Shown here piece by piece: positions 43,074-51,521 of a stretch of DNA of 64,000 nt. The notes beneath the pieces are model-generated. The model saw nothing but the letters and a program-made list of their open reading frames with translations. It did no database searches and was not told where the DNA came from. The DNA comes from JAGOEY01 sp017997515 (GTDB lineage Bacteria; Pseudomonadota; Gammaproteobacteria; Burkholderiales; Burkholderiaceae_C): NCBI GenBank assembly GCA_026314275.1, contig CP111109.1, positions 3,348,001-3,412,000 on the forward strand, in the 5' to 3' direction. Both the position numbers and the translations under genes were made by a program. The first letter of the stretch is position 1. Each line of letters opens with the position of its first letter.

Positions 43074-44090
43074 ATGAAGGTTTTTTACGACAAGGACTGC
43101 GATCTGAGCCTCATCAAGGGCAAGACCGTCACCATCATCGGCTACGGCTCGCAAGGCCACGCACACGCACAGAACCTGAACGACAGCGGCGTGAACGTCC
43201 TGGTCGGTCTGCGCAAAGGTGGCGCTTCCTGGTCCAAGGTCGAGAAGGCTGGCTTGAAGGTCGCTGAAGTCGCCGACGCCGTGAAGGCCGCTGACGTGGT
43301 CATGATCCTGCTGCCCGACGAGCAGATCGCCACCGTCTACAAGAACGACGTGGCTCCCCACATCAAACAAGGCGCGTCGCTGGTGTTCGCACACGGCTTC
43401 AACGTGCACTACGGCTTTGTGCAGCCCCGCGAAGACCTCGACGTCTGGATGGTCGCTCCCAAGGCACCAGGCCACACTGTGCGCGGCACTTACACCCAGG
43501 GTGGCGGCGTGCCCCACCTCGTGGCTGTGCACCAGGACAAGAGCGGCAAGGCCCGCGACCTGGCACTGAGCTATGCGATGGCCAACGGTGGCGGCAAGGC
43601 CGGCATCATTGAAACCAACTTCCGCGAAGAAACCGAAACCGACCTGTTCGGTGAACAAGCCGTTCTGTGCGGCGGTACGGTTGAGCTGATCAAGGCTGGT
43701 TTCGAAACGCTGGTGGAAGCCGGCTACGCGCCTGAAATGGCCTACTTCGAATGCCTGCACGAACTCAAGCTGATCGTGGACCTGATCTATGAAGGCGGCA
43801 TCGCCAACATGAACTACTCGATCTCGAACAACGCCGAATACGGCGAGTACGTCACCGGCCCACGCATCGTGACCGAAGACACCAAGAAGGCCATGAAGGC
43901 TGTACTGAAGGACATCCAGACCGGCGAATACGCCAAGAGCTTCGTGCTCGAAGCCGTTGCTGGCCAGCCCGTGCTGATCAGCCGCCGCCGTCTGAACGCC
44001 GAGCACCAGATCGAAGTGGTTGGTGCCCAGCTGCGCAAGATGATGCCCTGGATCATGAAGAACAAGCTGGTTGACCAGACCAAAAACTGA
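43074..44090 (+). CDS. ilvC: Ketol-acid reductoisomerase
   Basis: A 338-residue class I enzyme. TIIGYGSQGHAHAQNL is the NADPH site, DEQIATVYKNDVAPHIKQG lies in the first domain, and ETEAD-type metal ligands are in NFREETETDLFGEQAVL and YFECLHELKLIVDLI. It converts acetolactate to dihydroxyisovalerate. CGGAGTACAGC precedes ATG. It follows ilvH after 136 nt and ends before a terminator. Confidence 0.96.
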   Translation: MKVFYDKDCDLSLIKGKTVTIIGYGSQGHAHAQNLNDSGVNVLVGLRKGGASWSKVEKAGLKVAEVADAVKAADVVMILLPDEQIATVYKNDVAPHIKQGASLVFAHGFNVHYGFVQPREDLDVWMVAPKAPGHTVRGTYTQGGGVPHLVAVHQDKSGKARDLALSYAMANGGGKAGIIETNFREETETDLFGEQAVLCGGTVELIKAGFETLVEAGYAPEMAYFECLHELKLIVDLIYEGGIANMNYSISNNAEYGEYVTGPRIVTEDTKKAMKAVLKDIQTGEYAKSFVLEAVAGQPVLISRRRLNAEHQIEVVGAQLRKMMPWIMKNKLVDQTKN

Positions 44091-44152
44091 TCGTCTTTGC
44101 GGTCTGCCGCAATGTGAAGGGGGCGCCAACAGCGCCTTCTTCGCGCCCCAAA

Positions 44153-44180
44153 AGCCACCCTTTGCGGTGGCTCTTTTTTT
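44153..44180 (+). terminator. Terminator after ilvC
   Basis: AGCCACC (44153-44159) pairs with GGTGGCT (44166-44172), followed by CTTTTTTT to 44180. Confidence 0.88.
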
Positions 44181-44239
44181 GCCGGTGCGTCAAAGGCCTG
44201 CACTACACTGCCCGCTGCGCAAATCTTGTATGGTTTGCT

Positions 44240-44291
44240 GTTGAATTGATAGCTAAGTGCGCCCTTTGAATGGGCGTTGGAGGTCATTTTT
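44240..44291 (+). repeat. Family A repeat, copy 8, supplying the pssA ribosome-binding site
   Basis: GTTGAATTGATAGCTAAGTG, GCGCCC...GGGCG stem, then TTGGAGGTCATTTTT. GGAGG at 44279-44283 is 8 nt from ATG 44292, the ideal spacing, so this copy contains the Shine-Dalgarno sequence used by pssA. Confidence 0.8.
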
Positions 44292-45131
44292 ATGCAAAAT
44301 TTTGATAAGAATTCTGCCCCGCTGGACGGGCAGGTTCTGACGCGCAAGCGGCGCAAAGGTATTTACATCCTGCCGAACCTGTTCACGCTGGCCGCATTGT
44401 TTGGCGGTTTTTACGCGGTCGTGATGGCCATGAACGGGCGTTTTGACCTGGCGGCAGTGGGTGTGTTCTGCGCCATGGTGCTCGACAGTCTGGATGGCCG
44501 TGTGGCCCGCATGACGAATACCCAAAGTGCGTTTGGCGAGCAGATGGACTCGCTGTCCGACATGGTGTCGTTTGGCGCTGCGCCCGCACTGATTGCCTAC
44601 GAGTGGGCGCTTCGGGGGCTTGGTCGCTGGGGCTGGATCGCAGCCTTCGTGTACTGCGCGTGTGCCGCATTGCGGCTGGCACGTTTCAACGTAAATACGG
44701 GTGTGGTGGACAAGCGTTTCTTCCAGGGCCTGCCTTCGCCCGCCGCAGCGGCGCTGGTGGCCGGCTTTATCTGGCTCATGACCGAGATTGGCGTACGGGG
44801 TGAAGACCTGGAGTGGCTCAGCTGGAAACAGATCACCTGGACCATGTTTGTGGTCACGCTGTATTCGGGCCTGACCATGGTGACCAATGTGCCGTTCTAC
44901 AGCTTCAAGGACGTGCAGATGAAGAAGAGTGTGCCGTTTGTGGTGATTGTGCTGATCGCGCTGGTGATCGCCATCATCAACATCCATCCGCCCATCGTGC
45001 TGTTCAGTGTGTTTGTGATTTATGGCCTGAGCGGTTATGCGGTCTATGGCTGGCGCCGGGCGAAGGGTCAGCAGACCAGCCTCATCAGCACCTCCACCGA
45101 TGAGCCGGACGAACGGGGACTGCACCGTTAA
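44292..45131 (+). CDS. pssA: CDP-diacylglycerol-serine O-phosphatidyltransferase
   Basis: A 279-residue CDP-alcohol phosphatidyltransferase. The catalytic motif runs from DSLDGRVARMTNTQSAF to GEQMDSLSDMVSFG and fits DGx2ARx8Gx3Dx3D. About eight membrane segments are seen. It makes phosphatidylserine, the precursor of phosphatidylethanolamine. ATG 44292 is fixed by GGAGG inside the preceding repeat. Its place between ilvC and leuA is common in betaproteobacteria. Confidence 0.94.
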   Translation: MQNFDKNSAPLDGQVLTRKRRKGIYILPNLFTLAALFGGFYAVVMAMNGRFDLAAVGVFCAMVLDSLDGRVARMTNTQSAFGEQMDSLSDMVSFGAAPALIAYEWALRGLGRWGWIAAFVYCACAALRLARFNVNTGVVDKRFFQGLPSPAAAALVAGFIWLMTEIGVRGEDLEWLSWKQITWTMFVVTLYSGLTMVTNVPFYSFKDVQMKKSVPFVVIVLIALVIAIINIHPPIVLFSVFVIYGLSGYAVYGWRRAKGQQTSLISTSTDEPDERGLHR

Positions 45132-45206
45132 AAACCTGTTGTTTCGCGCCCGCACTGCGGACAAGCCCGTAGCTGCATGCTGAAAACTTGTGCTACATTG
45201 ACGCCC

Positions 45207-45260
45207 ATGTACCAAATTTCGCTGTCCCTACTGCTATCCACCCACGGGCGGAGACGGTAG
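45207..45260 (+). CDS. leuL: Leucine leader peptide
   Basis: A 17-residue open frame, MYQISLSLLLSTHGRRR, with four leucines within residues 6-10 encoded by CTG, CTA, CTG and CTA. It lies 150 nt before leuA and is followed 20 nt after its stop by an intrinsic terminator. This is the classical layout of leucine attenuation: stalling at Leu codons when leucyl-tRNA is low would prevent termination. Confidence 0.72.
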   Translation: MYQISLSLLLSTHGRRR

Positions 45261-45314
45261 CGTACGCGTACACCTCACTCACGGCCCGTTTGCACCAGCA
45301 GCGGGCCGTTTTTT
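45244..45314 (+). promoter_or_regulatory. leuA attenuator (terminator and candidate antiterminator)
   Basis: ACGGCCCG (45281-45288) pairs with CGGGCCGT (45302-45309) and a T-run to 45314 forms the terminator. ACGGGC (45244-45249), inside the leader peptide end, can instead pair with GCCCGT (45284-45289) and break it. GTACGCGTAC (45262-45271) is a palindrome that could act as a pause site. Confidence 0.7.
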
Positions 45315-45359
45315 ATTGCGTTGCTGGTTTCTTTCTTTTAACCACCGAGAAGCATCACC

Positions 45360-47066
45360 ATGTTGACCCAGCCTTCCACCAAATACCGCGCCTTCGCCCC
45401 GATCGCCTTGCCCAACCGCACATGGCCTGATGCCGTGTTGACCAAGGCACCGATCTGGCTGTCGACCGACCTGCGTGATGGCAACCAGGCGCTGGTCGAG
45501 CCGATGGACATTGACCGCAAGATGCGTATGTTCGAGCAGCTCGTCGCTATCGGGTTCAAGGAAATCGAGGTGGGATTCCCGTCGGCCTCGCAGGTTGAAT
45601 TTGATTTCGTGCGCAAGCTGATTGACGAAGACCGCATCCCCGACGACGTGACGATCCAGGTGCTCACGCAGGCTCGCGACCACCTCATCACGCGCACCTT
45701 CGAATCGCTGCAAGGTGCGCCACGCGCCATCGTGCACCTCTACAACGCCGTAGCGCCCGTGATGCGCAAGGTGGTGCTGGGCATGGACGAGGACCAGATC
45801 GTTGAACTCGCCGTCACACACGCCGCCATGTTCAAGGAATGTGCCGCCCAGCAGCCCGCCACACACTGGACCTTTCAGTATTCGCCCGAGATGTTCTCCG
45901 GCACCGACCTCGCTTTCTCGAAGCGTGTGGTGGATGCGGTTACCGCGGTCTGGGCACCCACACCCGCGCACAAATGCATCATCAATTTGCCATCGACGGT
46001 GGAGCATTCAACGCCCAACGTGTTCGCCGACATGATCGAGTGGATGCACCGGCACCTTGACCGGCGCGATGCCATCGTGCTCTCGGTACACCCGCACAAC
46101 GACCGGGGCACCGGCACGGCAGCGGGTGAATTCGCGGTCATGGCGGGCGCTGATCGCCTCGAAGGCTGCCTGTTCGGCAACGGTGAGCGCACCGGCAACC
46201 TCGACCTCGTCAACGTTGCGCTGAACCTGTACACGCAAGGTGTTGCGCCCGGGCTGGACTTCTCCCACATCGACGACGTGCGCGCCACGGTCGAACATTG
46301 CAACCAGATCGCGGTGCACCCGCGCCATCCGTACGTGGGTGACCTGGTCTACACCTCGTTCTCGGGCTCACACCAGGACGCGATCAAGAAAGCGTTTACG
46401 GCGCGCAAGGACGGCGATATCTGGGACATGCCTTATCTGCCCATCGACCCGAAGGACGTGGGACGCAGTTACGAAGCCGTGATCCGCGTCAACAGCCAGT
46501 CCGGCAAGGGTGGCATGGCCTACCTGCTCGAAAGTGAATACGGCATCGAAATGCCACGCCGTCTGCAGATGGAATTCATGCAGGCCGTGCAGCGTGTGAT
46601 GGACGTGGCCGGCAAGGAGCTTACGGCCGCCGACCTCTACGCGCTGTTTGAACGCGAGTACGGTTTAAAGACGGTCCAGGCTTTGCAGCACCGGGTGCTG
46701 GAAGAGCAGGGCGAAGGCAGCAATGCGTCGGTGGTCTTGCTGGGTGATTTGCCCTGGCTGGGTGAAACCCGCGCCATCGAAGGCCGTGGCAATGGGCCGA
46801 TTGATGCGTTTATCCATGCGCTGTCCGAAGCCACGGGCCATTCCGTGCGTGTGCTGGACTACCACCAGCATGCGATTGGTGCCGGTGCCGACGCCCAAGC
46901 GGCTGCCTACTTGGAGTTGCGTGTGGACGAGTCGCAGACGCTGTTTGGTGTGGGTGTGGATGCCGACATCATTTCGGCATCCCTCAAGGCCATTGTGTCG
47001 GGCCTGGAGCGCGCCCGGGCACAAGGTTTGCGAAGTGTAGAAACCAAGGCCACCGAGCTGGCATGA
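45360..47066 (+). CDS. leuA: 2-Isopropylmalate synthase, long form
   Basis: A 568-residue enzyme for the first step of leucine synthesis, condensing acetyl-CoA with 2-oxoisovalerate. The (beta/alpha)8 domain has LSTDLRDGNQALVEP (catalytic Arg-Asp), SVHPHNDRGTGTAAGEF (metal-binding HxN-type) and LFGNGERTGNLDLV. The C-terminal 120 or so residues form the leucine-binding LeuA dimer domain. This is the longer class common in actinobacteria and some proteobacteria. It is controlled by the leader attenuator. A second, short-form synthase gene follows 42 nt on. Confidence 0.93.
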   Translation: MLTQPSTKYRAFAPIALPNRTWPDAVLTKAPIWLSTDLRDGNQALVEPMDIDRKMRMFEQLVAIGFKEIEVGFPSASQVEFDFVRKLIDEDRIPDDVTIQVLTQARDHLITRTFESLQGAPRAIVHLYNAVAPVMRKVVLGMDEDQIVELAVTHAAMFKECAAQQPATHWTFQYSPEMFSGTDLAFSKRVVDAVTAVWAPTPAHKCIINLPSTVEHSTPNVFADMIEWMHRHLDRRDAIVLSVHPHNDRGTGTAAGEFAVMAGADRLEGCLFGNGERTGNLDLVNVALNLYTQGVAPGLDFSHIDDVRATVEHCNQIAVHPRHPYVGDLVYTSFSGSHQDAIKKAFTARKDGDIWDMPYLPIDPKDVGRSYEAVIRVNSQSGKGGMAYLLESEYGIEMPRRLQMEFMQAVQRVMDVAGKELTAADLYALFEREYGLKTVQALQHRVLEEQGEGSNASVVLLGDLPWLGETRAIEGRGNGPIDAFIHALSEATGHSVRVLDYHQHAIGAGADAQAAAYLELRVDESQTLFGVGVDADIISASLKAIVSGLERARAQGLRSVETKATELA

Positions 47067-47108
47067 TCCTGCCCCGGTGATGTGATATTGCAAAACAGGA
47101 GATCCACG

Positions 47109-48647
47109 ATGGCCGACAAACTGATCATTTTTGACACCACCTTGCGTGACGGCGAACAGTCGCCCGGCGCGTCCATGACCAAGGACGAAAAGCTGCGTAT
47201 TGCGCGCCAGCTGGAACGCCTGAAGGTGGACGTAATCGAGGCCGGTTTTGCAGCCAGCTCGAATGGTGACTTTGAGGCTGTGCAGCAGATCGCCAACGCC
47301 ATCAAGGACTCCACCATCTGCTCGCTGTCGCGTGCCAATGACCGTGACATTGCCCGGGCTGCCGAGGCGCTCAAAGGCGCCAACCGCGCGCGTATCCACA
47401 CCTTCATCGCCACTTCTGCGCTGCACATGGAAAAGAAGCTGCGCATGACACCCGAGCAGGTGCTGGAGCAGGCCATCCAGTCGGTGCGTTTTGCACGCAA
47501 TCTGGTGGGCGACATCGAGTTCAGCCCCGAAGACGGTTACCGCAGCGATCCGGACTTCCTGTGCCGCGTGATCGAGGCCGTGATTGCCGAAGGTGCCACC
47601 ACGATCAACGTGCCCGACACCGTGGGGTACGCCATTCCCGAGCTGTACGGCAACTTCATCAAGACACTGCGGGAGCGTGTCCCGAACAGCGACAAAGCGA
47701 TCTGGTCTGTGCACTGCCACAACGACCTGGGTATGGCGGTGGCCAACTCGCTGGCGGGTGTGAAGATTGGCGGCGCACGCCAGGTGGAATGCACGATCAA
47801 CGGCCTGGGTGAGCGCGCGGGCAACTGTTCACTCGAAGAAGTGGTGATGGCGGTGAAGACCCGCCGTGACTATTTTGGTCTGGACATGAACATCGACCCG
47901 CAGCATATTCTTGCGGCCAGCCGTATGGTGAGCCAGACCACGGGTTTTGTGGTGCAACCCAACAAGGCGGTGGTGGGTGCCAACGCGTTTGCCCATGCCT
48001 CCGGCATCCACCAGGACGGCGTGCTCAAAGCGCGTGACACCTACGAAATCATGCGTGCCGAAGACGTGGGTTGGAGCAACAACAAAATTGTGTTGGGCAA
48101 ACTCAGTGGGCGGAATGCCTTCAAACAACGCCTGCAGGAGCTGGGCGTGAGTTTGGAAAGTGAAGGCGAAACCAACGCCGCTTTTGCGCGTTTCAAAGAG
48201 CTGGCCGACCGCAAAAGCGAGATTTTTGACGAGGACATCCTGGCCCTGGTCAGTGACGAAGCGGCTGCGGGCAGCAGCGAGCAGTACGGCTTTGTGTCCC
48301 TGTCGCAGCACAGCGAAACGGGTGAACGCCCGCAGGCAACGGTGGTTTTTACCGTGGCGGACAAGGAAGTCACCGGCACATCCGACGGGAATGGCCCGGT
48401 GGACGCTTCCCTGAAAGCCATTGAATCTCATGTGCAGAGTGGGGCTGAAATGGTGCTGTATTCCGTCAATGCCATCAGTGGCTCGACCGAAAGCCAGGGC
48501 GAAGTCACGGTGCGGCTGCAAAACAGCGGGCGGGTGGTGAATGGGGTGGGGGCTGACCCTGACATCGTCGTTGCGTCAGCCAAAGCCTACCTCAGTGCAC
48601 TCAATAAGTTACAAAGTAAAGCAGAGCGTGTGGCCGCCCAAGGGTAG
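47109..48647 (+). CDS. leuA: 2-Isopropylmalate synthase, standard form
   Basis: A 512-residue enzyme of the standard bacterial class. IIFDTTLRDGEQSPGASM is the active-site region, SVHCHNDLGMAVANSL binds metal, and INGLGERAGNCSLEEVVMAV and ASGIHQDGVLK are family blocks; a C-terminal regulatory domain starts near 390. AGGAGA precedes ATG 47109. It differs clearly from the long form directly upstream, so the pair is not a recent duplication. One of the two may accept another substrate, or they may differ in feedback by leucine. Confidence 0.92.
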   Translation: MADKLIIFDTTLRDGEQSPGASMTKDEKLRIARQLERLKVDVIEAGFAASSNGDFEAVQQIANAIKDSTICSLSRANDRDIARAAEALKGANRARIHTFIATSALHMEKKLRMTPEQVLEQAIQSVRFARNLVGDIEFSPEDGYRSDPDFLCRVIEAVIAEGATTINVPDTVGYAIPELYGNFIKTLRERVPNSDKAIWSVHCHNDLGMAVANSLAGVKIGGARQVECTINGLGERAGNCSLEEVVMAVKTRRDYFGLDMNIDPQHILAASRMVSQTTGFVVQPNKAVVGANAFAHASGIHQDGVLKARDTYEIMRAEDVGWSNNKIVLGKLSGRNAFKQRLQELGVSLESEGETNAAFARFKELADRKSEIFDEDILALVSDEAAAGSSEQYGFVSLSQHSETGERPQATVVFTVADKEVTGTSDGNGPVDASLKAIESHVQSGAEMVLYSVNAISGSTESQGEVTVRLQNSGRVVNGVGADPDIVVASAKAYLSALNKLQSKAERVAAQG

Positions 48648-48679
48648 TGGCTGAATCTATAATTTCCACATTGGATTAG

Positions 48680-48715
48680 AAAAGTCGTGCAAGTTATTGA
48701 TCTTGCGCGACTTTT
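48680..48715 (+). terminator. Terminator after the second leuA
   Basis: AAAAGTCGTGCAAG (48680-48693) and CTTGCGCGACTTTT (48702-48715) form a 14-bp stem with one G-T-type mismatch and an 8-nt loop. Confidence 0.87.
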
Positions 48716-48766
48716 TCTATTTGTGTATATTGACGACTGCTTTGTTCCTCGCTGGAGATTAATTAA

Positions 48767-49948
48767 ATGGCCATACACAAATACCGCGCATTTCACAAGG
48801 TGTTACAGGTGTTTGTCGTTTGTATGGGCATCAGCCTCATGGCGGGGCACGCTTCCCATGCTGCGGAGCGTAAAAAGGCGGTTGTCAAAGTCCAAAAAAC
48901 CAGAGCAGCCAGTGCCAGCAAACCCGTTGCCCAACGGGCGGCCTCCAAGGCAAAACCCACTGCTGTTGCGCGTTCTTCGCGTTCTGTGGTGGTCTCCAAA
49001 TCCAAAAGTAATAGCCGCGTGGTGGCTTCGTCCAAACGCAGCGCAGTGGTCAAGGCCGCCTACACACCTCCTGCACGGCCCACTTTTGGGCAAATTGCCG
49101 GCCTGCACGGTGCGCACGACCCACTGGATCTGAAGTCGAGTGTGGCTTATGTGATTGACCAGGACACGCATGAAGTTTTGCTCAGCAAGAACGACCATGC
49201 CGTGTTGCCGATTGCATCCTTGACCAAACTGATGACAGGTGTGCTCGTCAGCGAGGCGCGTTTGCCGATGGAAGAAATGGTCACCATCACTCAGGACGAT
49301 GTGGACACCGAAAAAGGCAGCCGCTCGCGGCTGACCGTTGGCACCACGCTGACACGTGGCGAAATGTTGCACTTGGCGCTGATGTCCAGCGAAAACCGTG
49401 CAGCCCATGCGCTGGGCCGCACCTACCCTGGTGGACTGGACAACTTTGTCAACCTGATGAATGCCAAGGCCAAAATGCTGGGAATGGCCGACACGCGTTA
49501 TGTCGAGCCGACGGGCCTGTCCAGCAAAAACCAATCCAGCGCACGTGACCTGGCGATTCTGGTGGACGCCGCCCACCGCGACACGCGCCTGCGTGAACTG
49601 TCCACATCGCCCAGCTACACCGTGGACGTGGGTGCACGCACGCTGCAGTACAACAACACCAACCGCCTGGTGCACAACCCGCTGTGGGACATTGGCCTGC
49701 AAAAAACCGGCTACATCTCGGAAGCTGGCCAGTGCCTCGTAATGCAGGCCAAGGTGGCTGGGCGCAAGCTGATCATGGTGTTTTTGGACTCCAGCGGCAA
49801 GCTAAGCCGACTGGGGGACGCCGAACGGGTGCGCCGCTGGGTTGAGGCCACGCCGGTCACCAGCCCTCTGGGCAAGCCCGTGGCCCAAGGCCGTTCGGGC
49901 CTGGAACTGTCAGCGGTCGCGGCCGACTTTGTACCCAAGAGCCATTGA
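48767..49948 (+). CDS. pbpG: D-alanyl-D-alanine endopeptidase (PBP7/8, peptidase S11)
   Basis: A 393-residue periplasmic peptidoglycan hydrolase. An N-terminal membrane segment (VLQVFVVCMGISLMAG) is followed by a Lys/Ala/Ser-rich basic region (about 33-98), longer than usual. Catalytic motifs are SLTK (SxxK), SEN (SxN, in LMSSENRAAHAL) and KTG (in LQKTGYISEAG). It cleaves D-Ala-meso-DAP cross-links. Its last 39 nt overlap the convergent IclR gene. Confidence 0.9.
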   Translation: MAIHKYRAFHKVLQVFVVCMGISLMAGHASHAAERKKAVVKVQKTRAASASKPVAQRAASKAKPTAVARSSRSVVVSKSKSNSRVVASSKRSAVVKAAYTPPARPTFGQIAGLHGAHDPLDLKSSVAYVIDQDTHEVLLSKNDHAVLPIASLTKLMTGVLVSEARLPMEEMVTITQDDVDTEKGSRSRLTVGTTLTRGEMLHLALMSSENRAAHALGRTYPGGLDNFVNLMNAKAKMLGMADTRYVEPTGLSSKNQSSARDLAILVDAAHRDTRLRELSTSPSYTVDVGARTLQYNNTNRLVHNPLWDIGLQKTGYISEAGQCLVMQAKVAGRKLIMVFLDSSGKLSRLGDAERVRRWVEATPVTSPLGKPVAQGRSGLELSAVAADFVPKSH

Positions 49949-50698
49949 TATTTCGTTGGCTGTGGCTTCCAGCTTGGGGAGCCAGCCTTCGTCCAGCCGG
50001 TCAGCAGGGGCCGAAATAGACAGCCCTGCCACCAGCTCACTCTGGTTGTCATAAATGCCTGCTGCCATGCAGCGCACACCTAGTTCCAGTTCTTCGTTGT
50101 CCCGCGCAATGCCGTATTGGCGCGCCTTGGACAGCTCTCGCTCCAGAATGGGCAACTGCGTGATGCTGTTGCGCGTCTGGCCCGACAGGCCGGTGCGGGT
50201 GGCGTAGGCCCGCACACGCTGCGGGTCGTCCATGGCCAGAAACAGTTTGCCAACCGATGTGAGGTGCAGGGGCGCACGGCCTCCGATGGCACGCACCACC
50301 TGCATGCCTGAGCGTTCACTGTAGGCACGCTCCACGTACACAATCTCGTCGCCTTGGCGCATGCTGAGGTTGACAGGTTGCTGGATGAGCTTGTGCAGTT
50401 CACGCATCGGCACCAGCGCTGCATCACGCACACTCAGGCGCGCCTTGACCAGGTTGCCCAGCTCCAGCAAGCGCATACCCAGGCGGTAGCTGCCGGTTTC
50501 GGGGCGCTCCACATAACGCCCCACGGTCAGGTCATTCAGGATGCGGTGGGTGGTGGAGGGGTGGAGACCTGTTTTCTCACTGATCTCCTTGAGTGACATG
50601 GCTTCCTCGCGAGAGGCCAGGACATCGATCAGTTGAAAGATGCGTTCAATCACCTGAACGCTGGGAGTCGTCGGTACGCTGTGGTCGTTTGTCCGCAT
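49910..50698 (-). CDS. IclR-family transcriptional regulator
   Basis: A 262-residue regulator. The winged helix-turn-helix reads MSLKEISEKTGLHPSTTHRIL, and the C-terminal effector domain starts near 90 (LHLTSVGKLFLAMDD, LGVRCMAAGIYD). It overlaps the end of pbpG by 39 nt, tail to tail. No target gene is obvious nearby, so its regulon is unknown. Confidence 0.9.
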   Translation of the reverse strand: MRTNDHSVPTTPSVQVIERIFQLIDVLASREEAMSLKEISEKTGLHPSTTHRILNDLTVGRYVERPETGSYRLGMRLLELGNLVKARLSVRDAALVPMRELHKLIQQPVNLSMRQGDEIVYVERAYSERSGMQVVRAIGGRAPLHLTSVGKLFLAMDDPQRVRAYATRTGLSGQTRNSITQLPILERELSKARQYGIARDNEELELGVRCMAAGIYDNQSELVAGLSISAPADRLDEGWLPKLEATANEISMALGYKVGRDR

Positions 50699-50765
50699 GT
50701 GCTGCCCTTGTAGCTGTATGCGCTTATTTTATCTGGTGAAATGAAGTAGCACCGTGCGGAGGGAT

Positions 50766-51509
50766 CTACCGGTTGTTCTGCAAGACCCACTCCTCACCCT
50801 CAAGCCGTTCATGGGGGCCAAACCGTGCCTTGTAATTCATCTTGGCGCTGGCCTCGATCCAGTAGCCCAGATAAACATACGGCAGGTGCATGGTGCGGGC
50901 CTGTTCAATCTGCCACAAGACGCAGAACGTGCCATAACTGGCGCCCGCGTCGGGTGCATAAAAGGTGTACACCGCCGAAATACCGTCGTTCAGCACGTCC
51001 AGGATCGACACCATTTTGAGTGCACCGGGGCTGCCGTCCTCCAGGGTTTCTCTGAACTCGACCATACGTGAGTTGACGCGGCTTTGCAGCAGGAATTGGG
51101 TGTACTGGTCCACGCTGTCGTGGTCCATGCCGCCGCCCGCGTGGCGGCTGTTCTGGTAATGCAGGTACAGCTGGTAGTGCTCTGGTGAAAAGCCCAGCTT
51201 CAGCACCCGTGTCTGCAATTGCCCGTGTTGGCGCCAGGCGCGTTTCTGGCTTCTGTCGGGGGCAAAGTCGTGCGTCAGCACGCGCAACGGGACACAGGCG
51301 TGGCAACCGTCGCAGTACGGGCGGTAGGTGAACATGCCGCTGCGGCGGAAGCCCTGTTCCACCAGCCGCGAATACGCGTCGTTCTGGATCAGGTGGCTGG
51401 GGGTGGCGACCTGCGAGCGCGCCTGCCTGTCCGGCAGGTAACTGCAGGGGTAGGGTGCAGTTGCATAGAACTGCAACGTCTGAAAGGGAAGATCGTTGAG
51501 TTGCGTCAC
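50766..51509 (-). CDS. bpt: Bacterial leucyl/arginyl-tRNA--protein transferase Bpt
   Basis: A 247-residue Ate1-family enzyme. The N-terminal zinc/cysteine motif is YRPYCDGCHACVPLRV, and YLGYWIEASAKMNYKARFGP with the final LEGEEWVL are conserved. Bpt transfers leucine from tRNA to N-terminal Asp or Glu, creating an N-degron. It lies 12 nt after aat, so the two branches of the N-end rule are co-transcribed. Confidence 0.93.
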   Translation of the reverse strand: MTQLNDLPFQTLQFYATAPYPCSYLPDRQARSQVATPSHLIQNDAYSRLVEQGFRRSGMFTYRPYCDGCHACVPLRVLTHDFAPDRSQKRAWRQHGQLQTRVLKLGFSPEHYQLYLHYQNSRHAGGGMDHDSVDQYTQFLLQSRVNSRMVEFRETLEDGSPGALKMVSILDVLNDGISAVYTFYAPDAGASYGTFCVLWQIEQARTMHLPYVYLGYWIEASAKMNYKARFGPHERLEGEEWVLQNNR

Positions 51510-51521
51510 GCTGGCGCTGTT

